Shown: in pieces, positions 42,783 through 54,724 of the stretch
How the letters are laid out: every line of letters starts with the position of its first letter
Position numbering within the stretch: the first letter of the stretch is position 1
From: Nymphaea colorata
Lineage: Eukaryota > Streptophyta > Magnoliopsida > Nymphaeales > Nymphaeaceae
Direction: 5' to 3'
NCBI RefSeq assembly: GCF_008831285.2
Contig: NC_045142.1
Location: 21,393,354-21,457,353 of the forward strand
DNA: 64,000 bases
Program-made: the position numbers and the translations under genes
Notes under the pieces: model-generated
Told to the model about the DNA's origin: nothing
What the model saw: only the letters and a program-made list of their open reading frames with translations
Databases searched by the model: none

Positions 42783-44075
42783 AATTTTGCTCTTGATGCA
42801 CCCATCAATTTAACTTCCCCTAACTGCATCCTAGTCACGCATGTCTATGGAAACCATAACCTCATTTCCACTGGAAACAGAATACTAGTTCTTGAAGACA
42901 ATTTGTAGGAAATAAATATCTTAAAAACCAGTAAAAAACATGGAAAAATCAATAAGCTATACTAACATGCAAGATGACATTACGCTTGCAACGAAGATGA
43001 ACATGCAACACTCAGGTACACAAGGCAGAAAGGCAGAAATAACATGAAAAACAAATGTATAGAAACTAACCATCTATAAATTTTGAAACCAAACTGATCA
43101 AAAGAACTATTAGATAATTCAACTTGGCAAAGTATACAGATCACTAAAAAATCTGTACCATCGTAAACTAAAAACCAAACTATCAAAACCAGCAGTACCT
43201 TAAGAACATAAAAATAGACATAAGTTCAGTGAACCAGTGATGAAAATATAATTATGATGCAGGGAATCTTAACTATCAAACACAAAAAATGAGAAAACAA
43301 ATCAGGAATTAATATGTTTGCAAAATAATTCACCTAACTAACTTGGTTCGTGCCTTTTAGAAAAACAATCAAGAAGCATATGCTCTAATTTCTGACAATC
43401 CTAGTGAAGACCAATAAACACATGAAATCAATACCAACAACTCCAACATTCACAGTTCTTCAACTATACCTCGGTTAGGACATGTGCAACTTAGATACAT
43501 GGTTTTAAACAGAATCAAATGCTCAATGAAAAGAACACGACAGTTAACAATCAAACCAGAACTACTATAATTAAGATTCAAACAAGCATGGAACCACAAC
43601 ACTACTTTAATCCATGTCCCTACCATGCTAGACTATACACAAAAAGTACTCTAGTCAACTTATGCACTACATAAAACTGACTCAAAATAAGCATGGCCAT
43701 AAATAAAATAATGAACATGGGTCACAAAGTCTAAAGACTCTAAACCAGGTTGACACTCAACAATAAGACCAAACCTCAACTAAAATGATCTAAAGAGAAT
43801 TAGTATTCCCTCGTATACTCAGCAATCAGGAATATAGCAAAAGACGTCACGTTTTCTTTGCAAAGAATTGAACTTTGAAATGGCTTGTTATTTTCAAATT
43901 TTTGCCCATAGGCTTTTAGTGCATGTTGTGTGAAAAAGACACAACCTTCTTTTACATGAAGCATTCGATGAAGTATTAGGATTGGGAATCGCACCGATGC
44001 TATCAAATCTCACGAAGGGATTTCTTTCCATTTTCAAGGTGTGAGCATAAAGAAATTGCTATCTGCTTCATAGGA
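42783..44075. repeat. Block B, proximal segment
   Basis: Matches block C from 59303 and block A from 8567. The first 410 bp are missing in A. It includes the same minus-strand exon-like piece at about 43940-44035, followed by a splice-donor-like GTAAAAGAAGG. Confidence 0.65.
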
Positions 44076-45141
44076 AACCAAAGAAAAGGAGTAGATATTA
44101 ACAAGAAGACCAACAAGAATTACCAATGTATTCAGCACAAAAGAATTAAAGAAGTAACAAAAATGATGGGAAAACCATAGACCAGCTTAAAGTTTAAAAT
44201 GGACATCAACCACAGCACAGTCTTGTTTACTCTATACAAAAAAAATTAATTCTGAGGTAGTGTTTGGATAAGGAAGCAAAATTGGGTTTAGTTGAAAACA
44301 GGTCTTTCCTCCACACAGAGGATGACAAACTTTATACCGCACAGAGGATGTTGACAAACTAAAAAAATAGAAGGCATCAAATGAAGATTTACATGAATGA
44401 CTGGAAATGGTTGATCTGAAAAAAAAAGGCTTACATGACAAGAATATTAAGCTTGAGAAGGTTAACCTAAACTGGCTAGAAGGACTTGGATAAGTTTGCC
44501 CTCACTGAAAGTAGAAGAATCTTGATAATGGCTGACCACTGGATGTAGGATAGCTACCAATTTTATACCTCTTCCTCGTCCAATATTGTTTCCTGAAGAA
44601 GGATAAAATGAGATGTTCATATCAACTGCAGCAACAGAGAAAGGAACAAAACTGTTTGCTCTCTTTTACTGCATTTGCTATCGTGTGAGACATTACAACT
44701 ATAGAATGTAGAATGTACCGTTCAGGAGATCAAAGGTCAAAATGAATATAGAAGACACTTTAGCATGTCAAATGCGGCATACACAGTTCTGCGCCATAGA
44801 AGAAGCTCGAACTGTTATTTTTTCAGCTTATATTTTCATGCATAATACTCCCTTAAAAGGTTAAGGCATTCAGACCTAGTTCCATAACAAATAATTTCAG
44901 CTCTGAAAGAAGCACAATTAAGAATGCAATAAGGTGAATGCAGCATGGCCATTTCTACCAAGCCTCCTTTACAATACTGTATTCAGACCTAGCCCTCTCT
45001 TCAGTGATACTCCAACATATCAACTAGCTTTAAGCACTCTTCAAAACCTAACTTGTTCATCTAATTTCCAGTCACATGCAGTCCGTGCTAGCTACATGAA
45101 AGTGAAGAAATCTAATTGATGCATTCGTTTAGTCATCCACA
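44076..45141. other. Block B interior without counterpart in A or C
   Basis: From about 44100 (after GTAGATATTAAC) the sequence departs from block C. I see no recognisable gene in it. Confidence 0.45.
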
Positions 45142-46250
45142 TAGCTTTGACAAAAATTTTACACTCAGTTTACGACTGGAGACCTATTATGACACGTCTA
45201 GACAATTGCATAAATGAAAGGAATTGCATCATGGATACATAAATACATACATCAGTGTCCAATGAAAGCAGTCTACAACTTTCTATAGATTGAGTGAGAG
45301 AGAGAGACAGTACAACAATGTCTTGCAGTAAGTACACATGAAAAGTTAGAAAATGCACTCTCAAGGTTTCTGTATGTGATTGTGGTTTTATGAGATACAA
45401 TGTGCTTTTTGTCTGTAAGAAAGCTAAACATTGCACATAAATTCATGAGAATGAGGGGAAATGATCTCTCAAGCTTCCCATATGTGATTAATGATCATTA
45501 ACATCAATGAGGAAACACATAGGTTTCTCTTTAATGAAAGCAGTCTCTTGCACAGAAATTCAAGAGAAATGTTGGACATTGGTGTATCATGGTTCCAATA
45601 TGTGATTACTAATCATTGTTACCTACAAGGAAAAATGTTTTTCTAGAGCATATCCTTCCCCTAAGTAAAATGTGTACAATCATGGCCAAGCTTGTCTATA
45701 GCTGAACATTGAACTTTCCACAAGCTTTACTTCAAAATCATTGTTCATATATGGCACAATCAAAACTAAAGCAGTTTCTATATTTAACAAGGATTTGAAC
45801 TAACCTTTCTTTCTAAAGACAAATGATTTCTCTGCTTTAGTACTTGTGTAAATCAATGATGGGTTTCCTTGGTATTTCAGCACGTGCAAATCAACATTTT
45901 CACTTACCAATTTGAGGCATTTACTAATTGACCCAAATTTCAGAGGTAATGTCGGAATTTATGAACTGTTCTAAGCCCGCTGCCTGGTTCACCACAGCTT
46001 AAGAGTGGCCCTCCATATCAGTATATACGCATTCTTTACCATAGAAGGTGTGCTCTCCTTGTACGTACCGTCTTGCATTAGGAATGGCCACTAGGACCTT
46101 CTCCCTATCAATTTTTGAGTAAGGAACTCCCATACCAACCATGATTTTATCCTTCTCCTCCAAGTAGTCTGGTTGGCCTTGTGAAAGCTGCCGCACTGCA
46201 AGACTATTCTTGTGAAGGAAATGAACGAATGCATCGAGGAGACACCCACG
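45142..46250. repeat. Block B, distal segment
   Basis: Collinear with 13260-14310, with small indels. It leads into copy 3 of the minus-strand retroelement. Confidence 0.65.
45999..46196 (-). CDS. Unrecognised conserved frame downstream of the 83-codon ORF
   Basis: Not recognised. The frame contains LEEKDKIMVGMGVPYSKIDR, then VQGEHTFYGKECVYTDMEGHS. Block A keeps the same text (minus strand, 14140-14300) with an indel near VLVA. It may be the C-terminal continuation of the retroelement's own product or captured host sequence. Confidence 0.25.
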   Translation of the reverse strand: MRQLSQGQPDYLEEKDKIMVGMGVPYSKIDREKVLVAIPNARRYVQGEHTFYGKECVYTDMEGHS

Positions 46251-46326
46251 CCAAAGAGTGTCAGCGTCACGGTGCTTCCCTGACTACATTAAAGGACTGA
46301 TTTTCAAACTTGCAATGGCAATCCAG

Positions 46327-46578
46327 TCAAGGTTGGGAGTGACAATTTCCGGCTCCAAGGATTGGGGCACTGGTATGCAACCTCTCCCTCTCTCCTTGTA
46401 ATCGGCCTACGATTTCATCCCCAATGGTCTGATATCCCTCAAAACCCTTGCAATCGGATCTCAAAGGACCCTTCGGACCTTTATGAGGCTTTTCCCTTAT
46501 TCTCATAGACTTGCCATTGGTAAGAGAATGCCCAACGTTGAACTTGCCCCTTTTTGGAATATGATTGCAAATCACCAA
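46327..46578 (-). CDS. 83-codon conserved ORF of pol-less retroelement, copy 3
   Basis: Identical in length and termini to the frames at 89-340 and 14314-14565, and very close to copy 1. The upstream gag-like region (46579-46888) is cut off by the gypsy element at about 46889, so this copy has lost its PBS and LTR. Confidence 0.35.
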   Translation of the reverse strand: MVICNHIPKRGKFNVGHSLTNGKSMRIREKPHKGPKGPLRSDCKGFEGYQTIGDEIVGRLQGERERLHTSAPILGAGNCHSQP

Positions 46579-46899
46579 GGGAAAAATGTCACCAACTGTA
46601 ATATCAAATAGTGGTGCCTCAGATCTTCATTCCCTCGCGTCCCTGCATCTTTCTTTGAGTCTCCAGCCTCACCTCCTCCTTGATCGCCTGACTATTCATG
46701 CCATTCCCCCATGGCGGTTTCCATGGCTGCTTTGCACTCCTTCCATTCGCATGTGAGGCCTCCAGCAAAGCGACTTGGCGCTCTGCCGATAACTCCACAT
46801 AAACATAAGAAGAATTATGCGTACCTTGTCGTTTGACTATTGGTGATAGGGCAATGGTGCGTTTCTTGGGTGATCGAACGAATGTGCCCCTTGTGAGAA

Positions 46900-47570
46900 T
46901 TCAGAGCCTAAGGGCTTACCTCCTACCGTTCCTATGATCATAGAATCACCCTCACTAAAGGAGCAGAGGCAGTGAATGTACGTCCATACCGGTATGCATA
47001 TAGCCAGAAAGCTGAGATTAAGAAATTAGTCAAGGAAATACTCGACACTGGGGTCATACGACCAAGTAGTAGTCCATTTTCCTCGCCTGTATTGCTAGTT
47101 AAGAAGAAGGATGGTACATGGAGATTCTGTGTAGACTAACGGGCCCTCAATAAGGTCACAGTCAAGGATAAGCATCCTTCTGGTCATAGATGAGCTATTA
47201 GACGAGTTGGCTGGAGCTTCTTATTTTTTCAAGATGAACTTGAGAGCCGGCTACCACCAGATACGCATGCAAAAAGAGGATATCCATAAAACAACTTTTC
47301 GCACACATGATGGACATTACGAATTCTTTGTGATGCCCTTTGGATTAACAAATGCACCTGCCATGTTTCATAGGTGCATGAATGACCTCTTCAGGAGTTA
47401 TCTGCGAGATTATGTGTTGGTGTTCTCCTATGATATACTTGTATATAGCAAAACACTAGAGATGCATGCATGCAAAGCACTTAGACACCGTCCTCACTAT
47501 CTTGAGGGACAACCAGTTATATGCCAAGATGTCTAAGTGTACCTTTGGCCAGACGTCAGTGGGATAATTG
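46900..47570 (+). pseudogene. Gypsy reverse transcriptase
   Basis: RT of the gypsy type. It shows [48 protein letters not shown], then a TAA at 47137-47139 where the family has Tyr (FCVD-stop-RALNK). A short indel near KDKHP follows, then [27 protein letters not shown] and [13 protein letters not shown]. The catalytic box reads FSYDILVYS rather than FxDDILVYS, so one metal-binding Asp is lost. Confidence 0.93.
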
Positions 47571-48070
47571 GGACACATCGTTTCATCAGTGGATACCCAC
47601 ATGTTGAAAAAGGGCCCATTTCAGTGGACAGATAAGTCGAGAGAGGCTTTCACTCGGCTTAAGGAGGTACTTATGGCAGCACTGGTTCTGACACTACCAA
47701 ATTTTGAGAAGGAGTTTTCTATCGAGACCAATGCTAGTGATATAGGAGTTGGGGCTATTTTGAGCCAAGAAGCGCATCCCATTGCCTACATGTCTAAAGC
47801 CCCTACCATGTCTAAAGCCCTTACCAAACGGGCTAAACCCCTCTCTACATATGAGAAGGAACTCCTTGCAATGGTACTAGCAGTGGATAAATTGCAGGCG
47901 TCCTTACCTGTTTGTGCGCAAGTTTGTGGTTAGGACTGACCACAATAGCTTGAAGTACAAGACCACTCCAATCCAACAATGAAGGCTCTCTAAGTTGTTG
48001 GGTTACGGCTTCACCATAGAGTACAAGAAATACCCAGAAAACACGGCTGCAGAATCACTTTCTTGTTTAT
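47571..48070 (+). pseudogene. Gypsy RNase H
   Basis: Contains LGHIVS, FQWTDKSREAFTRLKEVL, then FSIETNASDIGVGAILSQ, where the usual ETDASD has become ETNASD, so the first catalytic Asp is lost. STYEKELLAMVLAV is followed by a frameshift near 47930, where the D-H-N-S-L-K block (TDHNSLKY in the family) is read in another frame. A short tandem repeat of MSKAxTMSKALT lies near 47790-47830. Confidence 0.88.
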
Positions 48071-48199
48071 CTGAGCATATGATGATGACCTTATCTATTT
48101 TGAGCACCAACTTATGGGATAGGATTGAGGAGAATCAGAATGTTGAGGATAGCACGAGGTTGCTGAAGGCATCTGTCACCAAAAATTCGAGATCCATTC

Positions 48200-49283
48200 C
48201 CAACTATACGATGCGTGATAGACTCTTGTACCGCAAGGGTCGGGTTGTCATACCCAAGCAGTCTACTTCGAGATTAAGCACTTCCAGGAGGCAGCATCAT
48301 CGGGTCATGAGGGAGTGACCAAAACCATAGGCAGGATCAAACCCTAGTTCTGGTGGGAAGGTTTGAAGGCCGACGTAAAACGGTTTGTGCGAGATTGTCA
48401 GATCTACCAGAGGGAGAAATACAAGGCAGTCAGACCTCCAGGGCACCTAGTTCCATTACCCATTCCCACACAGCCATGGAGGGCTGTCTCTATGAACTTT
48501 GTAGAGGCAATGCCAAAGTGAGAGGGAAAAGAGACGGGCATGGTGGTAGTAGATAGACTGACAAAGTATGCACACTTTGTGCCTTTCTCCCGTCTATATC
48601 AGGGTCCTCTAGTTCCAGCAGCATATCATGATCATGTGGGGAAGCTCCACGGGATGCCCCACACCATCGTGAGTGATCGAGACTCGATCTTCCTAGGGGA
48701 ATTTTTGCAAAAGTATATGCGTCTAGCCAACACCACTCTACATTTCAGCACTGCACACCATCTACAGACCGATAGACAGAGTGAGGTAGTGAACTGGACG
48801 CTAGAGACATACCTCAGGTGTTATGCTGGGGCACGGCCCAATACTTGGGTCAGACATATATCATGGGCTGAATGGTCTTTATGAGGCAGTGTATGGGTTT
48901 CCACCCCAACCATTCCACCATACGAGGAGGGAACAGCCATGGATGATGATTTAGATAGTACTCTTCGCACCATAGAAGAGATTCTAGAGTCACTGAAATT
49001 GAACATCACCAAAGCCAGAACTGTATGCGTCGGTTCTACAACAAGGGGCGAAAAGATAGAGAATTCAGTGTGAGAGATTATGTATGGCTGAAGCGACTTC
49101 TCTTCAAGCAGAAATCCTTATTGGGGCAGCCTTATACTATGGTCCATACCAAGTGCTTCAGTGTGTTGGGAAAGCTGCTTATTGTATAGCTTCGCCACCA
49201 GCTGCCCAAGTCCATCTGGTATTCCACGTGACTCGGTTGAAGCCACACTGCAGACCTCTCCCAGGGAACATGGAGCATATACC
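48200..49283 (+). pseudogene. Gypsy integrase, interrupted
   Basis: The HHCC domain is damaged: GHEGVTKTIGRIKP then a stop, and CQIYQREK with Tyr in place of the second Cys. The core is open at 48540-48884, with VVVDRLTKYAHFVPF (first Asp), IVSDRDSIFLGEF (second Asp) and TDRQSEVVNWTLETYL (Glu). After a frameshift, AQVHLVFHVTRLKPH marks the C-terminal region. The frame stops at the copia insertion after EHIP and resumes at 54725. Confidence 0.92.
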
Positions 49284-49781
49284 TGTAAATCAGGCCCAAA
49301 CTTGTCAAGACAAATGCTTCAAGAGAAACACTCTTGAAGCTTCCAATAGCTTCAATAAATAGTACACACAAAGAACCTCAATCTTGAGGAGAAGAAGAGT
49401 GTATTAATCTTGACAAAAGTATACAAAAAGAGGCTAAAAAGCCATATAATAATAAGGGTCCCAAGTGCCCTATTTATACAAGAAATAAAGAAGAAAGGAG
49501 GGAAAGGAGGGAAAGGAAATGGCTGTTGGAGCTCCCAACAACTAGAAATCTAGTCGTTGGGAACTCCCAACAGCTATTTCTTTTGTAAAATAAAAAAAGG
49601 GAAAAAAATCAGAAAAATGCATGAAAAATAAAGAAAAAATAAAGAAAAATAAATACAAGAAGTCCTATGTATACACACATATATTTATATATACAAATCA
49701 TACATCAAACTGCTAGGAGTTTAAGATATATGATAGTAGATATCAAAACATGTATGTATACTTACATTATAAATTCTAACA
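49284..49781 (-). repeat. 3' LTR of copia element 3
   Basis: On the plus strand TGTAAATCAGGCC ... TTCTAACA; on the element strand TGTTAGAATT ... TTTACA. It contains a long hairpin at 49516-49580 and a TATA-like region around the minus-strand TATAAATAGGGC. Confidence 0.93.
49516..49580 (-). other. Long inverted repeat (hairpin) inside copia element 3 LTR
   Basis: Two arms of about 25 bp (GCTGTTGGAGCTCCCAAC... and ...GTTGGGAACTCCCAACAGC) flank a short AAAT loop. They are extended by GAAAT/ATTTC. The counterpart in the other LTR is at 54510-54574. Confidence 0.85.
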
Positions 49782-49802
49782 CCCCCCCTCAAACTTACGG
49801 TG
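49782..49802 (-). promoter_or_regulatory. Polypurine tract of copia element 3
   Basis: The minus strand reads GTAAGTTTGAGGGGGGG directly before the 3' LTR start TGTTAG. Confidence 0.9.
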
Positions 49803-49814
49803 TAATCACCGAAA

Positions 49815-50345
49815 GTTTGCCAAGAAGAAACTGAAATCTTGCGGAAGCAAGTGGTTTGGTGAAGAAATCTCCAAGTTGATATTCAGAAGGGACAAAAGAT
49901 AGATCAATTGTTCTGCTAAGATATTCCTCTCTCACATAGTGACAATCCATTTCAATATGTTTTGTCCTTTCATGAAAAGTATGATTGCTAGCAATGTAGA
50001 TGACACTTTAATTGTCGCAGCAGACTTGGTGGCTTCATTGAGGTCCATTCCAATGTCCTTCAATAAGCTTTTCAACCATACAATCTCCATCATGGTGGTA
50101 GCCATGGCACGATACTCAGCTTCGGTTGAAGATAGAGAGACTTTATGTTGTTTTTTGCATCTCCAAGAAATGAGAGTCACCTAGAAAAACACAAAAACCA
50201 GTGATAGAATGCCTATTATTAGGATCTCCACCCCAATCAGCGTCAGTATAGGCAATCATATTCAAGTTTGATGAGGAGGATAGAAAAAGTCCCTTCGTGA
50301 TAGTGTGTTTGACATATCGAACAATCCTCAATGCAGCCCCCATGT
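49815..50345 (-). pseudogene. Copia element 3 RNase H
   Basis: Contains YTDADWGGDPNNRHSITGF, then a stop after MQKTT, SLSSTEAEYRAMATTMMEIV, LKSLLKDIGMDL, and a C-terminal part (FMKGQNILKW for the family's TKHI block) with a mutated CDN motif. A frameshift lies near 50150-50180. It would not be active as it stands. Confidence 0.88.
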
Positions 50346-51500
50346 GTACAGAAGTGGGTCTTTGTTGAAACTGACTTATGACATGTACAAAATGTGATAT
50401 GTCAGGCTTGTGATGGATAAATATGTGAGAGCGCCCACCAATTGACGAAAGGGGGTGGGATTTTCTAAAATTTCTCCATCATCAATCTTCATCTTTACTC
50501 CTAAAGCTTCAGGAGTGTCCACTATCTTGTCATCAGTGATTCCTGATCTGCTTATAATGTTATTGGCAAACTTCATTTGTGAGAGGAAGTATCCTCTCCT
50601 ACTATAAGCAACTTCAACACCAAGGAAATATGTTAGTTTACCCAAATCAGTCATTTCAAATTCATTCTTAAGGAAAGCCTTTACCTGCATAATTCTGTTG
50701 GCATTGTTACCTGTAATAATCATATCATCTACATATAAAAGCAACACAATTGTACCTATAGCAGTATTTTTAACAAACATAGCAGTGTCAGAAAAACATG
50801 CTTAAAACCTTGTTTAAACATAACATTGCTAAACAAATCAAACCAAGCTTTTGGAGCTTGTTTGAAACCATACAGTGCCTTTCTAAGATAAAGAACTTTG
50901 CCTTTAGGTAAATCAAGTCCAGGGGGTGACCATGTAAACCTCCTCATTTAAGTAATCATTCAAAAAAGCATTTTTGACATCCAATTGATATATGGTCCAC
51001 TGCTTGATGGCAGCAACAGCCATTAGGGTTCTGACGGATGTCATTCTAGCAACAGGAGCAAAGGTTTCCTCGTAGTCTATGCCATATTCTTGAGCATATC
51101 CTTTAGCAACAAGTCTAGCTTTATACCTTTCAAGTGACCCATCACTTCTAGTCTTGACTTTATATACCGACCTACACCCTATTGTCTTTTTTCCGATGGG
51201 AAGAGAAACAATGTCCCAAGTTTTATTGTCTTCAAGGGCTTTAAGTTCATTGTTCATGGCTTCAGTCCAATGTGGGTTAGTTTTGGCTTCGAGATAGGAT
51301 GATGGTTCATCAAAGGAGTGAATAGCTAATAAGCATGCCCTATGTTTTGGAGAAAAAGACTCATAGGAGACAAATTTTTGAGGTGGATGAATATCTCTTT
51401 GAGATCTCCTAAGAGTAAGTTGAGGATCTTGGGTGTTTTGTTGAGACCTTCTCCTATAGACTATAACTTCTCTTGGTAGCCTAGCAAAAGAAGTGCTATC
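50346..51500 (-). pseudogene. Copia element 3 reverse transcriptase
   Basis: The N-terminal part is in one long frame: [54 protein letters not shown] and [19 protein letters not shown] frameshift at about 50940 leads into LPKGKVLYLRKALYGFKQAP. Another near 50780 leads into LLLYVDDMIITGNN (intact catalytic box), FEMTDLGKLTYFLGVEV and FRQLVGALTYLS. Two small shifts are the main damage. Confidence 0.93.
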
Positions 51501-52590
51501 AACCTCATTTAAAGCATTATCATATGAAGAATGCAAAACATCATCATCATCATTATCTTCATCATCATTTATCCATAAGAAAGAATAATCATCTTCATGC
51601 TTGGATTTATTTTCATTAAAGCCATTTTCTTCTTCTAAAAATATCACATTTCTTAAAACATACACCTTATCTTTTTCAATATCATAGCATCTATATCCTT
51701 TTTGAGTTTCGGAATAGCCAATAAAGACACATTGAATAGCCTTAGATGAAAGTTTGTCATTTTTGTCATTTAGAATGTAACATTTGCAACCAAAGACTTT
51801 AAATCTTTTATAAGTTGGCTCCAAATTAAAAAGTTTTTGAAAGGGGGAAATGTTTTCTAAAACTTTAGAGGACATTCTATTAATCAAATAGATTGACGTT
51901 AGAATTGCTTCAGCCCAAAAATTTTTTGGAACATTTTTTGATATGAGAAGAGCTCTTGTTGTTTCAAGAATATGTCTATGTTTTCTTTCGGCGACTCCAT
52001 TTTGTTGGGGGGTTTTGGGACAAGATTTTTTGTGTATAATTCCCTTTTCCTTAGGAATTCTTCAAATTCATTGGAAATGAATTCTCCCCCGGAATCACTT
52101 CTAAAAATTTTAAGGTTTGCAACAAATTGTGTTTTGATCATGTTGTAAAAGTTTTTGAAATTCATAAATACGTCCGATTTGCGTTGAAGAAAGTAAACCC
52201 AAGCTTATCGAGAGTAATCATCCACAAAAATGACATAATAAAGCAAACCACCTTTAGACATAATAGGAGCGGGTCCCCATACATCCGAATGCACTAATTC
52301 AAAGGATGCTTTTGCAACAAAATTTCTAGTTCCAAAAGGTAAAGCCTTAATTTTGGCTTTAATACAATCATCACAAGAGATCATTTCTTTACATTTATCT
52401 TCCAGAAAAGGGATACAAGACATTTTTCCTACACTTGAATGCCCAAGTCTTTGATGCCAAATTTGAATGTCACTTTTCTTGACTACATTGCAAGTAGGTT
52501 TGGAAAGATCCAAATAATCCACATAGTAGAGATCATTTTTCCTAGAACCTTCCCCAATTGTCCTCTTGGAAAGATGGTCATGTATCAAAA
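51500..52590 (-). pseudogene. Copia element 3 integrase
   Basis: HHCC: IWHQRLGHSSVGK and CDDCIKAKI. The core has HSDVWGPAP (first Asp), YYVIFVDDYSR, then a premature TAA near 52205. FRSDSGGEFISNEF (second Asp) follows. The third catalytic region is frameshifted near 52025 (readable as PPNKMESPKE, normally the NGVAERK block). The C-terminal part is intact: NISPFQKLFNLEPTYKRFKV, FGCKCYI and CVFIGYSETQKGYRCYD. An acidic Asp/Glu tract (NDDEDNDDDD) lies in the linker to RT. Confidence 0.92.
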
Positions 52591-53269
52591 ATTTATTTTG
52601 TGAGAAGATAATATCACATCCATGATTGGTTATTTGAGAAACCGACAAGAGATTTAAGTTAAGTTTGGGAATAAATCTAACTTTTGGTATTTTGAAAATT
52701 TTTGAATTAAAATTTTGATCAATATTCCCAACATATTTGATTTCAAGAGGAGTTCCATCGGCGGTTTTAACAAAAGGGCATGATTCTTCCTTAGTGCATT
52801 CGGTAAGTAGTAAACTACAAGGGGTCATATGAAATGAAGTTCCGGAATCAAGTATCCAAGAGTACTTACTTGATGATGTAGATGCCACCGTTGCTCCGGA
52901 AGTTGGAGAAGCCCCTCCTCCTTTGAAAAGTGGTTGAAGAGCATCAATAAGCTTTGGTTGGAGAGCACTTACAAGCTTGTCTATGTCAAATCGGTTGCTT
53001 TCTTCATACATTGTCCCAGCCATACTTGTCTTTCTATCAAATTTCCTTAATTTAGGACATCTAGGTTTAGTGTGTCCTTCTTGACAATGAAAACAATCCT
53101 CATAATTTCGATTAAAGTGAGGAGGCCTATAAGTTCTCATATGAGCACCGGGTCTTGAGGTAGCAAGAACACTTTCACTCTTTTCTTTATAAAAATTGAG
53201 TCTATTTTCTTCCATTTGAAGCTCCGCTATAGCTTCATTCATAGATGGCACTTTATGCCTATGGAGCAA
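52590..53269 (-). CDS. Copia element 3 zinc knuckle, protease and pre-integrase region
   Basis: Part of a 354-codon open frame (52205-53269). The zinc knuckle CFHCQEGHTKPRC has only three residues between the second Cys and His (CX2CX3HX4C), one fewer than usual. The protease motif WILDSGTSFHMTP is intact near 52830-52860. A GAG-pre-integrase region follows (LNLNLLSVSQITNHGCDIIF). The frame joins integrase directly. Confidence 0.9.
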
Positions 53270-53902
53270 GGAAGTTTTGACTCCATCATATTCCAGTCTA
53301 AGACCAAGAATGAATTTATAAATTTTTTTTCTTTGGATTTGTTTTTCCCTTACTCCAATGTCTCTTGGATGATACCATTTGGGTTCAAATAGGGCAAGTT
53401 CATCCCATAATTATTCCATTTCTCCAACATACTCCTTAAGAGACTTATCTCCTTGATGGAGACTTGCAATCTTCATTTGAAGATTACACATGTAAGCTGT
53501 ATCTTTCATAGTGTGGGTTTTCTTGAGGAATTCCCAAGCTTCATGAGCAAAATTATGCTTTGTTATTTGGCCCATAGTAGTAGTATCGACACAAGCAATA
53601 ATCCATGTGATAATCTTGTGATGTCCTATCTTCCACTCTTCCCATTTTCTTTCATATTCGTTCATGACCTTATCTTTTTCTACTTCATCTAGTTCTTGGA
53701 CTTTTCCATTTATGGTTTTGGTTAGGACTAATTGTGGTTCACTTTTAGAACCATCAATAAGTCCCCATAAACCTTTACTTCTAATGAAATGTTCCATAGT
53801 TTTTGCCCAAGAAACATAATTTGATGAAGTAAGTGTAGCGAGAGGAGTAGAAGTTCTATCATCCATAATGTGTACCTTGTAAGATGAAGTTGATGTAGCC
53901 AC
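53270..53902 (-). CDS. Copia element 3 Gag
   Basis: Start at 53902 (MATSTSSYKVHIMDD). Gag signatures are LTSSNYVSWAKTMEHFIRSK, GLWGLIDGS, the UBN2 region with HEAWEFLKKTHTMKDTAYM, and LHQGDKSLKEYVGEME, which ends at a stop at about 53411. The remaining Gag (53270-53410) is in the same direction after the stop. One codon change separates it from a continuous Gag, so decay is recent. Confidence 0.9.
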
Positions 53903-54273
53903 AAGAGTAGTGTCAAAACAGCTCTCAACATTGGTGAAAAATCCACGAAATCAGCCACCACAAAACAGCAAGAGGGTAGCTCCAAAAATATGAAGAGCTT
54001 GCTGCCATGAGGGAAGATATTACTAGGAAAACAGTCACAACTTTGGCAGCCACAGAAGCTTGATAAGATGTGCTCTATCCCGTCACGTAGATCACTTTAC
54101 ATCTGCAGGAAGTAATTTCCAACAGCCAGCAAAAGGAGAAAAAACAGCACCTCCTTGAGTCAAATCGCTGCTAGCAATATATCGAACACTTGGAGTGCTT
54201 CACAGCTCCAAAGAAAGAACACGTGCTGAAAACTTCAAACCTTGAAGGACAGCAAGACGAAGAGCTAAAACGT

Positions 54274-54286
54274 GGCTCTGATACCA
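54274..54286 (-). promoter_or_regulatory. tRNA-Met primer-binding site of copia element 3
   Basis: The minus strand reads TGGTATCAGAGCC directly next to the 5' LTR end. Confidence 0.92.
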
Positions 54287-54724
54287 TGTAAATCAGGCCC
54301 AAACTTGTCAAGACAAATGCTTCAAGAGAAACACTCTTGAAGCTTCCAATAGCTTCAATAAATAGCACACACAAAGAACCTCAATCTTGAGGAGAAGAAG
54401 AGTGTATTAATCTTGACAAAAGTATACAAAAAGAGGCTAAAAAGCCATATAATAATAAGGGTCCCAAGTGCCCTATTTATACAAGAAATAAAGAAGAAAG
54501 GAGGGAGAGGAAATGGCTGTTGGAGCTCCCAACGGCTAGAAATCTAGCCGTTGGGAACTCCCAACAGCTATTTCCTTTGTAAAATAAAAAAAGGAAAAAA
54601 ATTCAGAAAAATGCACGAAAAATAAAGAAAAAATAAAGAAAAATACATCAAACTGCTAGGAGTTTAAGATATATGATAGTAGATATCAAAACATGTATGT
54701 ATACTTACATTATAAATTCTAACA
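54287..54724 (-). repeat. 5' LTR of copia element 3
   Basis: Matches 49284-49781 but lacks the AT-rich stretch corresponding to about 49645-49705. The hairpin is at 54510-54574. Confidence 0.93.

Larger units (their letters stand above)
49284..54724 (-). mobile_element. Near-complete Ty1/copia retrotransposon (copia element 3)
   Basis: A 5.44-kb minus-strand element nested in the gypsy integrase C-terminus. LTRs are 498 and 438 bp, ending TG...CA. It has a tRNA-Met PBS and polypurine tract. The likely target duplicate is ATACC at the left and ATAAC at the right (one mismatch). It is the best preserved element of the window; gag-pol is interrupted by only a few stops and frameshifts. The LTRs differ mainly by one deletion of about 45-60 bp and a handful of substitutions, so it is younger than copia element 1. 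Confidence 0.95.

Noticed and set aside
48821-49012. Minus-strand frames opposite the gypsy integrase
   Set aside because: They are antisense shadows of the clearly recognised plus-strand integrase.
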